Assembly (NCBI GenBank): GCA_026210745.1
Contig: CP110630.1
Span: forward strand, 3,286,001 to 3,350,000
DNA length: 64,000 nt
Origin: Exobasidium rhododendri
Taxonomy: Eukaryota > Basidiomycota > Exobasidiomycetes > Exobasidiales > Exobasidiaceae
Reading direction: 5' to 3'
The notes under the pieces are model-generated. The model was not told where the DNA came from and made no database searches. It saw only the letters and a list, made by a program, of their open reading frames with translations. Shown here piece by piece: positions 1-9,376 of this stretch (positions within the stretch are counted from its first letter, which is position 1; each line of letters begins with the position of its first letter). The position numbers and the translations under genes are program-made.

Positions 1-1511
1 TGTCGGAATTGAGAAGTATTCATCATGTTGTTGGAAGGTGATTGAAAGTTGCCAGCAGCTAGTGCAGCGATTTGTTGTTGATTTTGAAGGATCTGTTGCT
101 GCATCGTCAAGAATTGAGCGGCACTCATGTTTCCCAGACCACCCATGGCAGCCATAGAGTTCATCATTTGCATGTTCATTGGATTGCTCAATCCTCCACT
201 GGGTGATTGAAGTCCTGCTAAGCTGTTAGGGCTCATTTGCAAGTTGAACGATCCGCTGTTGGCACTGCCAGGTAGAGGCGACGTGGTGGATTGAGCCATA
301 GCTTGACGCAAAAAGTCATTCTGAGACGCATTCCACAAGCCGGGCGAAGAATTAGCACCAGCAGCGGCAAGATTAGGAGAGGCCATTGGACTACTCAGTC
401 CGCCACCGGGAGGAATTCCACTCTTTCTTCGGTACTTGCTAACATCTTGATCGAGCAAAATGCCTCTGCCGTCCTGTCCTACACTTGCCAATTGTGCTGC
501 AGTAGCGTCCAGCAAAGCTTGTCCATTCGCCGTGTCGTCTCCAAACATAGGCACAAGAGGTGTGTTGACCATACTTGCCCAATTGCCGTTGTGCGTGATT
601 GGACTAAGAGTATCGTCCAAGGGTCCACTAGGTCGAGGACTTTTGGAAGCAGCGGAAGCCAATCCGTCAGTCGACTTCGGTCTCATGCTATTGCTGCTTG
701 ATTCCATATTCGGTGAACGACTTTCTTGGACTTGATCTAAGTTTCCGCCAGAGAAATTACGATTGTTGTGATCACCTGCCAGAGTTCCTGGGGCAGAAAT
801 TCGATTTGCTTTTAATTTCGCTCGTTGAGCAGCCAGCATAGCAGCAGCGTCATTGTTGCCTCCATACAAAGCAGCAGCATTGGGCGAGAGAAATCCAGTC
901 GCATCGGAAGACTGGCGGAAGCTGCGAGCCCCAGGTGAAGAAGCAGCCGCACTTGGTGATTTAAGACCCAGAGACGCCATTTTTGCTTCCATTTGTTCTG
1001 CCATGATACTGTTAGGGTGACTAGGTGACAGTAATGCGCTCATAGGATCACTTCGAGCCATTTGTTGAAGAACGGTGATAAAGAAACGAATCTGTACCTG
1101 TGTAGATTCCTGCAACAGACTGTAGAGTGCCGCCGTACGTTCTGCCTCGGACAAGACGCGGAACCATTGCTCAATTGCGCTCAACTCTTCTTTGAAGTTT
1201 TGATCGAGAGAAGCAGCCGCCATTTCCTCCAAAGTAGCTTCATAGTGTTGCAGGTCTTCGAACCATTTATCAATGGCATCCGACTCTGGCGTCCCTTGAT
1301 GCTGCATGCCGACTAGTTCCGAGCTAGGTCGCAGTCCTCGAGAATTGGGGGAAGGCAAGACGTTGTTGCCCATGTTAGGGCTCTTCATTAGACCAGCTCC
1401 GGCGGAAGTCTTTCCCACAGAGTATCTGGAAGGATTCATGTTTCCCACCGGGGACGTGCTACGCCCGGACGGTGAATGAGGGGGTCGCAAAGAGGTATGG
1501 TAGTCAGACAT
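1..1511 (-). CDS. VTS1: VTS1/Smaug-family RNA-binding protein, 5' part (runs off window)
   Basis: Post-transcriptional regulator of the Vts1/Smaug family, which binds hairpins in mRNA through a C-terminal SAM domain and promotes deadenylation. The 503 codons seen here are the N-terminal part; the SAM domain would lie left of position 1. The recognisable block is at about residues 75-150, with KWFEDLQHYEATLEEM followed by EQWFRVLSEAERTAALYSLL and QIRFFITVLQQMA, a signature of fungal VTS1 proteins. The rest is Ser/Pro/Asn/Gln-rich, with repeated SP sites, Met-rich stretches and a QQQILQNQQQ run, typical of a disordered regulator. The start ATG (1511-1509) lies just after a probable 3' splice site, so a 5'UTR intron is likely. 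The SAM domain itself could not be checked. Confidence 0.85.
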   Translation of the reverse strand, partial: MSDYHTSLRPPHSPSGRSTSPVGNMNPSRYSVGKTSAGAGLMKSPNMGNNVLPSPNSRGLRPSSELVGMQHQGTPESDAIDKWFEDLQHYEATLEEMAAASLDQNFKEELSAIEQWFRVLSEAERTAALYSLLQESTQVQIRFFITVLQQMARSDPMSALLSPSHPNSIMAEQMEAKMASLGLKSPSAAASSPGARSFRQSSDATGFLSPNAAALYGGNNDAAAMLAAQRAKLKANRISAPGTLAGDHNNRNFSGGNLDQVQESRSPNMESSSNSMRPKSTDGLASAASKSPRPSGPLDDTLSPITHNGNWASMVNTPLVPMFGDDTANGQALLDATAAQLASVGQDGRGILLDQDVSKYRRKSGIPPGGGLSSPMASPNLAAAGANSSPGLWNASQNDFLRQAMAQSTTSPLPGSANSGSFNLQMSPNSLAGLQSPSGGLSNPMNMQMMNSMAAMGGLGNMSAAQFLTMQQQILQNQQQIAALAAGNFQSPSNNMMNTSQFR

Positions 1512-1513
1512 TT

Positions 1514-1617
1514 CTGCGAGAGAGAGAGAGAGAGAGAGAGGGAGAAAAGGGAATGTAAGATGTCAAGCTGCCGAATCCTCACGCTGTTGCCAGCATTTCA
1601 AATTAACAAACACTCAC
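1514..1617 (-). promoter_or_regulatory. Predicted 5'UTR intron of VTS1 with a (CT)11 polypyrimidine tract
   Basis: On the minus strand a good donor (gtgagt, 1617-1612) is followed 100 nt later by a long CT repeat and the acceptor cgcag (1518-1514), three bases before the VTS1 start codon. On the plus strand the tract reads as the GA microsatellite 1518-1540. Size (104 nt) and consensus match the introns of neighbouring genes. No in-frame start was seen in the upstream exon, so I take it to be untranslated. Inference only. Confidence 0.55.
1518..1540. repeat. (GA)11 microsatellite
   Basis: Perfect dinucleotide repeat directly upstream of the VTS1 start; on the transcribed strand it is a CT tract that could act as the polypyrimidine tract of a 5'UTR intron. 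Confidence 0.9.
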
Positions 1618-2929
1618 AAGGACAGCGTGGAAGAGAGATGCTCAGCAAAGGAGAAGGAGTGATGATCTTTTGGTGTAGGACTTTGTGGAGTTTGGTGAAT
1701 CGCTAGCTCGACTGGCGATCGTATGAAAGAGTACCGAAGAGAAAAAGGATAATTGTAGAGCTGGTGTCGTCCTTCGAGGCGAAGCAACCTTGTCGACAGA
1801 ACACTCTCCGGTGAAGAATGGGGTGTAACTGGGAAGAACCTTTCAGTGTCTTCTTGTTCAAGTGGAAGGGCAAGCTAGAGGCTCTTCCGCCAAACAATTA
1901 TTCGTGGGCTGCTGAAAAGGGAAGAGAAAGAAAGCGTGAGAGAGAACAGAGTGTTGTGAGGCGGCAAATTTGGTCCTAATGACGACGTCGAGGGACAGGT
2001 GTTTCAATTGGAGCAGCGGCCGGCGCAAAGCTACGAGGGCGCAAGGAATTGGATTCGTGGTTGTGACGGAAGCCGAAAAGCCAATTAAGAGATCAAAGTA
2101 GGGAAAACATGGGGGGGAGGGGCGCCCAATTTGTCGTGGCGATGCACAAAATGGCTAAGTCAAAGCACGCGTACCTTGGCAGATAATCAGTCACAAATTA
2201 ATATTACACCCTAATCCAACGGCGGCAGACCACAAAGAGCTCGATAGCAATCTCGTCAATCATGTAAGGGTTTTGCATCATACGCTGACGTCGATGTTGC
2301 AGAATATTTGCATAGCTCTCAAAGATGCATACCGCTTTAAAGGTGATGGGCTGAAGGGATATCGATCAACGTCATCATAAAGATCAAGATTGAAATGTAC
2401 CGGGGGGGGGGGTTCTTGCACCCTTTCTAGACTTGCGATCATGCAAATTCAGATTCTCTTGAGTACGTCGACGATCTCTGGCACTCGAAGACAACGACTT
2501 GGGTCTATTCCTCTTCCGTCCAGAGTCGTCATTCATGGTAAGTAAGTCTCGTCTGCGTGCAAAGGTTGAAAAAGATCGTCATTGAGGAAAGGAGAGGGAG
2601 GAACGATGTCACGTGCAAAGCAGAGAAAGGAGCGAGATTGATGCTTTTATCGGTGGTAGAATCGTACACGCCTGGAGCTACGTAAGTGTGGCCAGGAATG
2701 AAACCTGACCGAGTTGAGGTACTCACTCTACCATCAGCAGTGTACGTACGTCTGGCCGCTTTTATCGACTCTGCTTGGCCTGTCCACGGTTGGTAGAGCT
2801 TAGGAAGAAGTTCCAAAGTTCGAGGTGACGTGGGAGAGTAGGATTTAAAAGCCAAAGACTGGCATTGCATCACAATTGTACAACATTGAGCTCATTCCGA
2901 GCAGACCGTCTGGTTTTCGCCTTGGAGAC
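1618..2929. other. Intergenic region between divergent VTS1 and SIZ1
   Basis: About 1.3 kb without a gene I can support. It holds an 11-base G run (2402-2412), a 7-base G run near 2110 and mixed-sequence promoter DNA. A minus-strand open frame at 2529-2873 (114 codons) resembles nothing I recognise and is left uncalled. Confidence 0.5.
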
Positions 2930-5786
2930 ATGTCTGCCGTCGGCAATCAGCCGACGGAGACATATGCAGACCTGAGTGTGAGGAAAAGGAAGGCATCGCC
3001 AGGGATGGAAGTGGTCGTTCTTGTTTTGCTGACACCACCACGCATATGTTCGTACGAATGAAAAACGCAGGCGATTATCAGCCTCGTTAGGAAGCGTCTG
3101 ACAGTACCGCCAATAAAGAACACCATCAAGCATATCAGCGACTCGCATACGATCCCTGGATACTTTCCGATTACGGGACTCAAGCAAGAGCTGATAGATC
3201 GGCTCATCAATATCTTTACATCACTTAGAGACCAGAAAATGCCGGAACATTACCGAGAGGCTAGGAGGATTCTGGAGGAACAGACAGGCTCTCGAATTAC
3301 TGTCAGGTGAATGGAGCAGATACGTTTGAGATGCCATAGATGGCTGACTGCAAGTTTCCATCTCTACAGCTCCGCTCCAACCCCCAGCTGGCGGTATCAA
3401 GCCCCTCCCCAACAAGCTAGTTCGACTAGTCACCACCCTTTCGCGAATACTTCCCTTCCGGCAAAAAGTAATACGTACATGCACAGCCCTCATCAATCGT
3501 ACATGACCCCGGGCATGGCAAGTACGTCCTCAGGACCTGCTGGATCTATGCAATACCAACGTGCGTCACTACAGCACCTTGTTTGCTAATGAAATTTTCG
3601 CTCACGTATTTGGTTTATCTCCTGATTAGCCCTTCGCCGACCGCACTTTCAAGAAACACCGTTCCTCCAACTGAAATGTTGGGTGAATGGCGCAGTTATT
3701 TGTCCAGGTAAGAATATCGAGTATGTATGTGCGACTCCGAAAGTTTCAATCCCCTAAAACGATCCGACTGGCTGTCCGTGCAGAGGCTGCCTCCAATCAG
3801 AGAACGTTAGCGACATACAGAATGAATCTGACGCCTAATGATCTATCGTTACTGAAGCTACCTACGTGAGTATTCTCTCAAGAACAAGAGACTACTACGA
3901 GGCATCTTTTCGAAGCTGAACACCCTTTGGATACGCTTCAAGCAGCGCCGTTCATCAATTGCGCTTGTTTTGTACGACTAAATCTGCCTACGACGCCGCG
4001 TTGAATCCGTCGCATGCCGCTGCTCTCGAGTTTCCTATTTCTTGCGAGGTAAAGGTGAACAACAAGCCTTTGAGTATCAATCTTAAAGGAAATAAAAAGT
4101 CGGTGAGGGTCTTGGCTCCGCACATCAACAAGGATAATGCTCTCTACTTTGGTGGTCAAGAGAACAGAATCGAGTTCTTCTACCATAACACGTCACAAAA
4201 GTATGTCTTGAGCATTGCCGTGTGCGAAGTTCGGAATGCGGACACCTTGGCAAGAAAGGTTCGAAGAGAGAGGTCTCGAAGCAAAGAAGAAGTTCTTGGA
4301 GCAAGTGAGTGCCAATTTAGTCGTGTGAATTGAAGCCGAAGAAACGCTCATTGGCTCTGTTTCAATTGATTTCCGTGCAGTGAAACGAGCGGCAGAGGAT
4401 GATGACATTGTGATGGGGGATGTTTCTATGGGGTTGAAGTGTCCAGTGAGTATCCCTACTTGGTCAAAGGAACGGCTATCTGGAAAATTGACTACTAATG
4501 TTGACCCTTCCCAAAGTTGAGCTATATGCGACTCAATACTCCCATTCGATCCAGCTCTTGCACGCATATGCAGTGTTTTGACGCCTTTGCCTTCTTCTCT
4601 CTAAATGAGCAGACACCGGCGTGGGTTTGTCCGCACTGTTCGAAGAAGATCAAGCCTGACTCGCTCTTTCTGGACGGGTGAGTGACTTCTGTGGCGGGGC
4701 AGGAGATGTGGAGTGAAACGGTGGACAAGAGATGATGTACTGAAGTCTGGATGGCAATGACACAGATATGTACAGGACATCTTGGACAGGGTACCGGAAG
4801 AAGAAGAAACCGTGCTTGTGGATGCTGACGGACGATGGTACACGCCTAACAAGAAGTATACCTCCTCTGGTGCTGTTGAGCCTGCCTCGTTGTCCAAGGA
4901 GTCGGAAGGGAATGAACAAGAGGGAAGGGAAGGAAGCGCGGCAAAGAAGGACAGCGCACAAAGTGATGCCATGCTTCCACTTGGATTCCCGGTACCTGAC
5001 GCTCCACCTCAATCAAAATCGGCAAAGCCAATCATTGAAGTTTTCGAGATCGACAGCGACAATGAAGAGGGAGAAGCTTCCTCGGTCGTCACGAAGAGTG
5101 ACCTGAATGGTTCAACGGCTTCTTCAAGAGATCAAACCTATCAGGCGCACCACGACGGCGCCGACAATTACCTTTTACCAGGACGATCGCCGTACACTTC
5201 CTCTTCGACCCTACAATCTCGCGCCTCACCGTTGCCGATCACAAAAAGCAGCTCGGAAAAGCCTCAGGGAGATGTAATCGATCTGACGCTTTCCGACTCG
5301 GAGGACGAGGATGCCGCTCCTCACAGATCAAATGGTGCGTCTATCGCTGCGGCGGGAGATGTCCATCAAATCAACGGCAAAGCAGTTCCATTCACAAATG
5401 GTCAATTCGGCAAACATGAGAACGGCACTTCTTTCATTGATGATCGCGCAGGTAGCAATGCACACCTGACCCATCCGTCGAGAGGTCCACGTCCTGGGCA
5501 CGCCTTTCGAACGGGCGGTACGCCGACCTTACCCCACCGACCAGAGAGAAGATCGAACTCGAACGCGGAAGAGGACAATGACAATGACCTCGAAGATCAA
5601 GATCCAGATGACACCGGCCCAATTGTCCGTCATAGAAAGAAGCGTCGAAACAATCGTCCTGGAGAGGAGGAGGAGAAGGAGGAGGAGGAGGTGGGGGAGA
5701 AGGGAGACAGTCTCGAAGATCCCAGAAGAAGCAACAGCGAAGGGCTCTATGAAGATGAAAGGGCTGGCTTGACGTTGAAGAGCTGA
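2930..5786 (+). CDS. SIZ1: Siz/PIAS-family SUMO E3 ligase
   Basis: SUMO-protein ligase that brings Ubc9~SUMO to nuclear substrates. Nine exons: 2930-2977, 3071-3306, 3370-3560, 3630-3707, 3784-3865, 3946-4304, 4381-4445, 4517-4677, 4766-5786, giving 746 aa. A SAP-like helix region lies at about residues 30-70 (TGLKQELIDRLINI) and a PINIT domain at about 160-330 (FQETPFLQLKCWVNG, QLRLFCTTKSAYD). The SP-RING at about 350-408 has CPLSYMR, CTHMQCFD and WVCPHC. The last exon is acidic and disordered and has two SUMO-interacting motifs, near 496 (IIEVFEID) and 576 (DVIDLTLSDSEDED). The start at 2930 joins in frame to the SAP exon; an in-frame ATG at 2876 is also possible. The acceptor of exon 6 is a NAGNAG (3943 or 3946). 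Tail-to-tail with VPS36. Confidence 0.9.
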
Positions 5787-6098
5787 CCCTGTCGTACCTC
5801 CTCTCTCAACATACACTCACACATTCCCAAATCTGCTCCAGTCTACAACATACCACGGATGTCACCGATTCCCCGCATCTCCCCCCCCCCCTTCCGGCTC
5901 TTCCTTCATTGTACTATAGACGTCACAATCAAACTCTTTCATCTACCACCAGCGACATATCCACCCATTGCTTACTCTCTCTGACACGCAAGTGAGGTGT
6001 CTGGAATTCTATTGTCAATGCAATTTATACAGATGCGATTGTTACAAGATCTTTCTTCAAAAGGCCAGCACTCATCTGCCGGCTTTGCGAAGTAGTTT
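5787..6098. other. Convergent 3' intergenic region with C11 run
   Basis: 312 bp between the SIZ1 and VPS36 stop codons, containing both 3' UTRs and a run of 11 C (5881-5891). No gene or RNA was recognised. Confidence 0.5.
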
Positions 6099-8153
6099 TC
6101 AGCTGTATGTGCCTCTACTGTCGACCCACCGATCCCAATCGAAATGTGAGATCTTGTTCTCATACCAAAGATCTTGTCCGTGATCGTCTCGGACAACGGT
6201 GCCTAATTCAAATTCGATCTCAGAGAGTATTTCGTTGGCGAGGTAGAGGGGACAATTCTCTTGATTTGCAATTTCCAACGTCGTAGCACCAACGCTCCAG
6301 CTCATCGGGTGATCGCTATTCAAGCCGCCACCATCTCCTTCTTCTCCTTCCTTTCGTCCTCCTCCTCCTACGTGATCATGTGTGATGAGCTTCTCCTTCT
6401 CAGCGAGAAAGGACAGCATCCGCACTGAAAAGCGAGAAGCTTGATACTTTGAGGTGTGAAGGACCCGAATGCCCGACTGAAAGGTCTTGCAATCGATGCA
6501 AGGGGCTGTGATCGTCGGTAGGATCTTACAGACTGCGAGTAATGTCTTGGGAGAAACAAGAGCTACACCCCTCGCCCGATTCCACATACACCACAGCTCG
6601 TCCAAGGGAATGATGCCCTTTCCAGTCTCTCCATTGAGCTGCTGCGGCTGCTGCTTTGTCACAGTCGAGGAAAGAAGCTCCTGACTTTGCTTTGCTAGTA
6701 CTCGACCCTTGCCCATCAATGGAGAAGCGCCAGAGTACAACAAACCTGCCAGCTCTTGCGCTAGCTGCAAGTTATACTCCATCTCGTCCTTGGCCATGTC
6801 CAGCGTGATGGCCGGTGTTGACAGTCCTAGTCTGACCAAAGAGGAGCGAATGATATTGGCCGTCTCATCCTTTCCTCCTGTTTCTCTCCCAGCGGCGTCA
6901 GCGGAAGCTTCCTGTCTTGTCAGCTTTGCATTCAGAAGTTCTGCTAAGTCCACCATCTTCTTGGCTTTCTTCATCAACGCTTCCAAGTCTCGGAAAGCAT
7001 CCTTCATGTCGTCGGACTCTTCTTGTGCTTGCAGATCAACTGCAGAGAAGATTCCCTCGATTCCGACTCTTTTAACTGTGCCAGTCTCACCATCTTGTTG
7101 CCCATATACAAGGGCAGAGGAAGCGGAACGGCCGTCTATATTGCGATGCTGTGACGAGAATCGACTTTGACTTGAGGGGCCAAGTGTTTGCAAGGAGATT
7201 AAATTGCTCTTTTGCCAATGCTTTTCTTTCAGGATTGTTTTTAACAACGAGTAGAACTCCTTGTCTCCTCCCTTTCTGAAGCTCAAACGAACGCTATCGT
7301 GACGCTCCAACGCTTCTTCTTTTGGCACCGGCGTATGTCTACGACTCTCGGAAATCTCTTCCGATCTTGTAGTGGCAATTGTAGACAGTTTCAACTCTTT
7401 CGGATTGATCGTACCCAGAGGTGTATCACACATCTCACAGCGTGACATGGAAGGGTGATTGGCAAAAGTGCAGATCGGACAGGAGAGACCGTTCTTTGAA
7501 GTAGTAGATGCCTGTGCTTGATTGTCACGCTGGGCAGAGCAATTCAATTTTGATGCTGTCTTTGTCTCCTCCATCACCAAATCCTTTGACTCGCTTGCGA
7601 CTCCGCATAGCTGACACTTGACTGTGCTGTTACTGCTAGACGGGCTCGATGACTCTAACGTATTGCTGTATGCACAAATTCGACAGATCCAAGTCTTTAT
7701 TGCCAAGGTATGCCCTCGTTCGTGATCTGGGATAGCGGTGTTCTCCTTCCGATCCTCTCCAATAAGTTTCGACTTCCTGTTATTTGCGATGGAAGCCGAG
7801 ACTCTTTCTTCGCCTCGATCGCTTGCTTCGCTTCTTTTTTCGAATCCGAGAGTCACTTTGGGACTACTCTTGAAGAAGCCTGCATAGTATTGCGTCTCTC
7901 GGACCAGATCGAGTGTCAGAAAGCAGCTTTGAGAATGCGAATTCGTGTCATCAATGTAGAAGAGTCTATGCGTCGTCAAGTAGACTGTTCCACCAGTGTG
8001 CTGTAATGACTTGTTGGGGCCGGAATAAAGACCTACGTTGCCCGTCAACAAAAAGACTTCTTCCGAAGGGTAAAGATGTGCGCCAAGGGAAAGATTGGTG
8101 ATGGATATTGCCTGAAAACGATCCATATTTGCAATCGCTTTGACATCATCCAC
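6099..8153 (-). CDS. VPS36: ESCRT-II subunit Vps36
   Basis: Vacuolar protein sorting factor that links ubiquitinated cargo and PI3P to ESCRT-II on endosomes. One uninterrupted exon of 684 aa. The N-terminal GLUE domain (about residues 15-110, with EEVFLLTGNVGLYSGP and GTVYLTTHRLFYID) is followed by two Npl4-type zinc fingers. NZF1 is near 155-185 (WICRICAYSN ... CQLCG) and NZF2 near 224-250 (LSCPICTFANHPSMSRCEMC). This is the arrangement of yeast Vps36, whose GLUE domain is split by NZF fingers. The C-terminal half, from about 385 (MKDAFRDLEALMKKAKKMVDLAELL), is the SNF8/EAP30 winged-helix region. It is longer than yeast Vps36 (566 aa) because of disordered linkers. Divergent from DCTN3, with 247 bp between start codons. 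Confidence 0.95.
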   Translation of the reverse strand: MDDVKAIANMDRFQAISITNLSLGAHLYPSEEVFLLTGNVGLYSGPNKSLQHTGGTVYLTTHRLFYIDDTNSHSQSCFLTLDLVRETQYYAGFFKSSPKVTLGFEKRSEASDRGEERVSASIANNRKSKLIGEDRKENTAIPDHERGHTLAIKTWICRICAYSNTLESSSPSSSNSTVKCQLCGVASESKDLVMEETKTASKLNCSAQRDNQAQASTTSKNGLSCPICTFANHPSMSRCEMCDTPLGTINPKELKLSTIATTRSEEISESRRHTPVPKEEALERHDSVRLSFRKGGDKEFYSLLKTILKEKHWQKSNLISLQTLGPSSQSRFSSQHRNIDGRSASSALVYGQQDGETGTVKRVGIEGIFSAVDLQAQEESDDMKDAFRDLEALMKKAKKMVDLAELLNAKLTRQEASADAAGRETGGKDETANIIRSSLVRLGLSTPAITLDMAKDEMEYNLQLAQELAGLLYSGASPLMGKGRVLAKQSQELLSSTVTKQQPQQLNGETGKGIIPLDELWCMWNRARGVALVSPKTLLAVCKILPTITAPCIDCKTFQSGIRVLHTSKYQASRFSVRMLSFLAEKEKLITHDHVGGGGRKEGEEGDGGGLNSDHPMSWSVGATTLEIANQENCPLYLANEILSEIEFELGTVVRDDHGQDLWYENKISHFDWDRWVDSRGTYS

Positions 8154-8400
8154 GCCTGTACTGCACCTCGACTACTCTATCGCCGCTCTTTGCCTCTCAT
8201 CCTGAGGTTGCTAGGCGCGGTGAGGAAGGTGATGAAGTTGCAGGACAGGAAGGTGGTGAAGCTCCACCTCATAATTGTATTTCACACTCGAGACTCGCGT
8301 TTGAGCGCGGGCCACGCACCAAAGATGCACACAAAAAGTAACGGAGTCGCTTGTTTCCCGTTGACTCTCCTTCTGCAGGTCATCGTCGCCGCCAAGAGGT

Positions 8401-9225
8401 ATGGAGACACCCGACAACATCTCGCTGATTCTCAGGCTAGCCTTGATCGAATCACTGACTTTAGGTGGATCACAGCAACGCACGGAAAGTGTATCGACAA
8501 CAGCGACACCAGTAACGCTACTTCCACAGTCAAAAGAGACGCTCCTTCTTCGATCTCAAAATGCACAACTTCAGTTCTTGCAAAGTATCGAGAGGCACAA
8601 ACCAATTGTTCAGTTCGTGAACGAGTACAAGGAGAATCAAGCATATCTGCAGCCTGCCGGTCTGGTAAGCGAGGACGACAAGAGAGAAAATGGTGGAGAT
8701 GTCGAGCAGAGTAGGACACTCGATGGAGGAGAAGGGGTGCCTCTCTTGAGCACTCAGTCAATCATTTCCTTGCTGCTCGAATCAGAGGCAGATATCAGAC
8801 AGCTCAGTAGAGATTTAAGGAGGTGTAGTGACTTCCACGAAAGGGGTATCGCAGGCGCAGGCAAGCTAGCAGGTGAGGGGCGCACGATAAGCTTTTCTTA
8901 TCACCTACCAGAGAATTGATGAGATGTGGGGGGTCTACATTTGCAGATCATATGGCTCTTCTGCCACGATTGGATCGTCTGGCGAGCGAGACGGATGCAG
9001 CAAGCAAGCAAAGAATGATGACGGAGGAGCGTGCAATGCAGCTCATGGAGCAATACAGTGCCCAAGTGAGTGTGATGTCTGTCAGACTTGCTGTCAGGGT
9101 ATCGATCCTCACAATCTCTCAATACTCCACAGGTCGATGTCATTTCGAATCTTTTCATACAGTGGGATCAGATCCTGACTCAGACAGAAGGTGTCCTGAC
9201 CCAGCTGGAACGGTCAACATGGTAG
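8401..9225 (+). CDS. Dynactin subunit p24 (DCTN3-like)
   Basis: Probable shoulder subunit of dynactin, the activator of cytoplasmic dynein. Three exons, 8401-8872, 8947-9065 and 9133-9225, encode 227 aa (human p24 is 186). The C-terminus TEERAMQLMEQYSAQ ... SNLFIQWDQIL aligns in spacing and residues with the end of human DCTN3 (ITEESKALLEEYN ... SKQFVQWDELL). The N-terminus LRLALIESLTLGG resembles the 'ELERWVYG' start of p24. Most of the protein is predicted coiled coil. The family is poorly conserved, so the call rests mainly on the C-terminus and the helical character. Convergent with the INCENP gene (151 bp between stops). Confidence 0.72.
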
Positions 9226-9376
9226 AGGTGTGAAGAAATAATATAGTAATGTACAACAAGCGATACTTTTGCATCGATGACGAACGTCTATGAAGAAGGT
9301 GATCGTGTTGCGATGCTATTCTACAGAGCAAGCTTTAAAATACGTTGCAAGGCAATGCAAAGGAAGATCTTCAAGA

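Noticed and set aside
1703..1897. Small minus open frame in the VTS1 leader region
   Set aside because: Short, no recognisable features, lies in the presumed leader/promoter.
4201..4380. gtatgt at 4201 as an intron donor in SIZ1
   Set aside because: Read-through gives the conserved PINIT segment (YVLSIAVCEVRNADTLARKV), so the stretch is coding.
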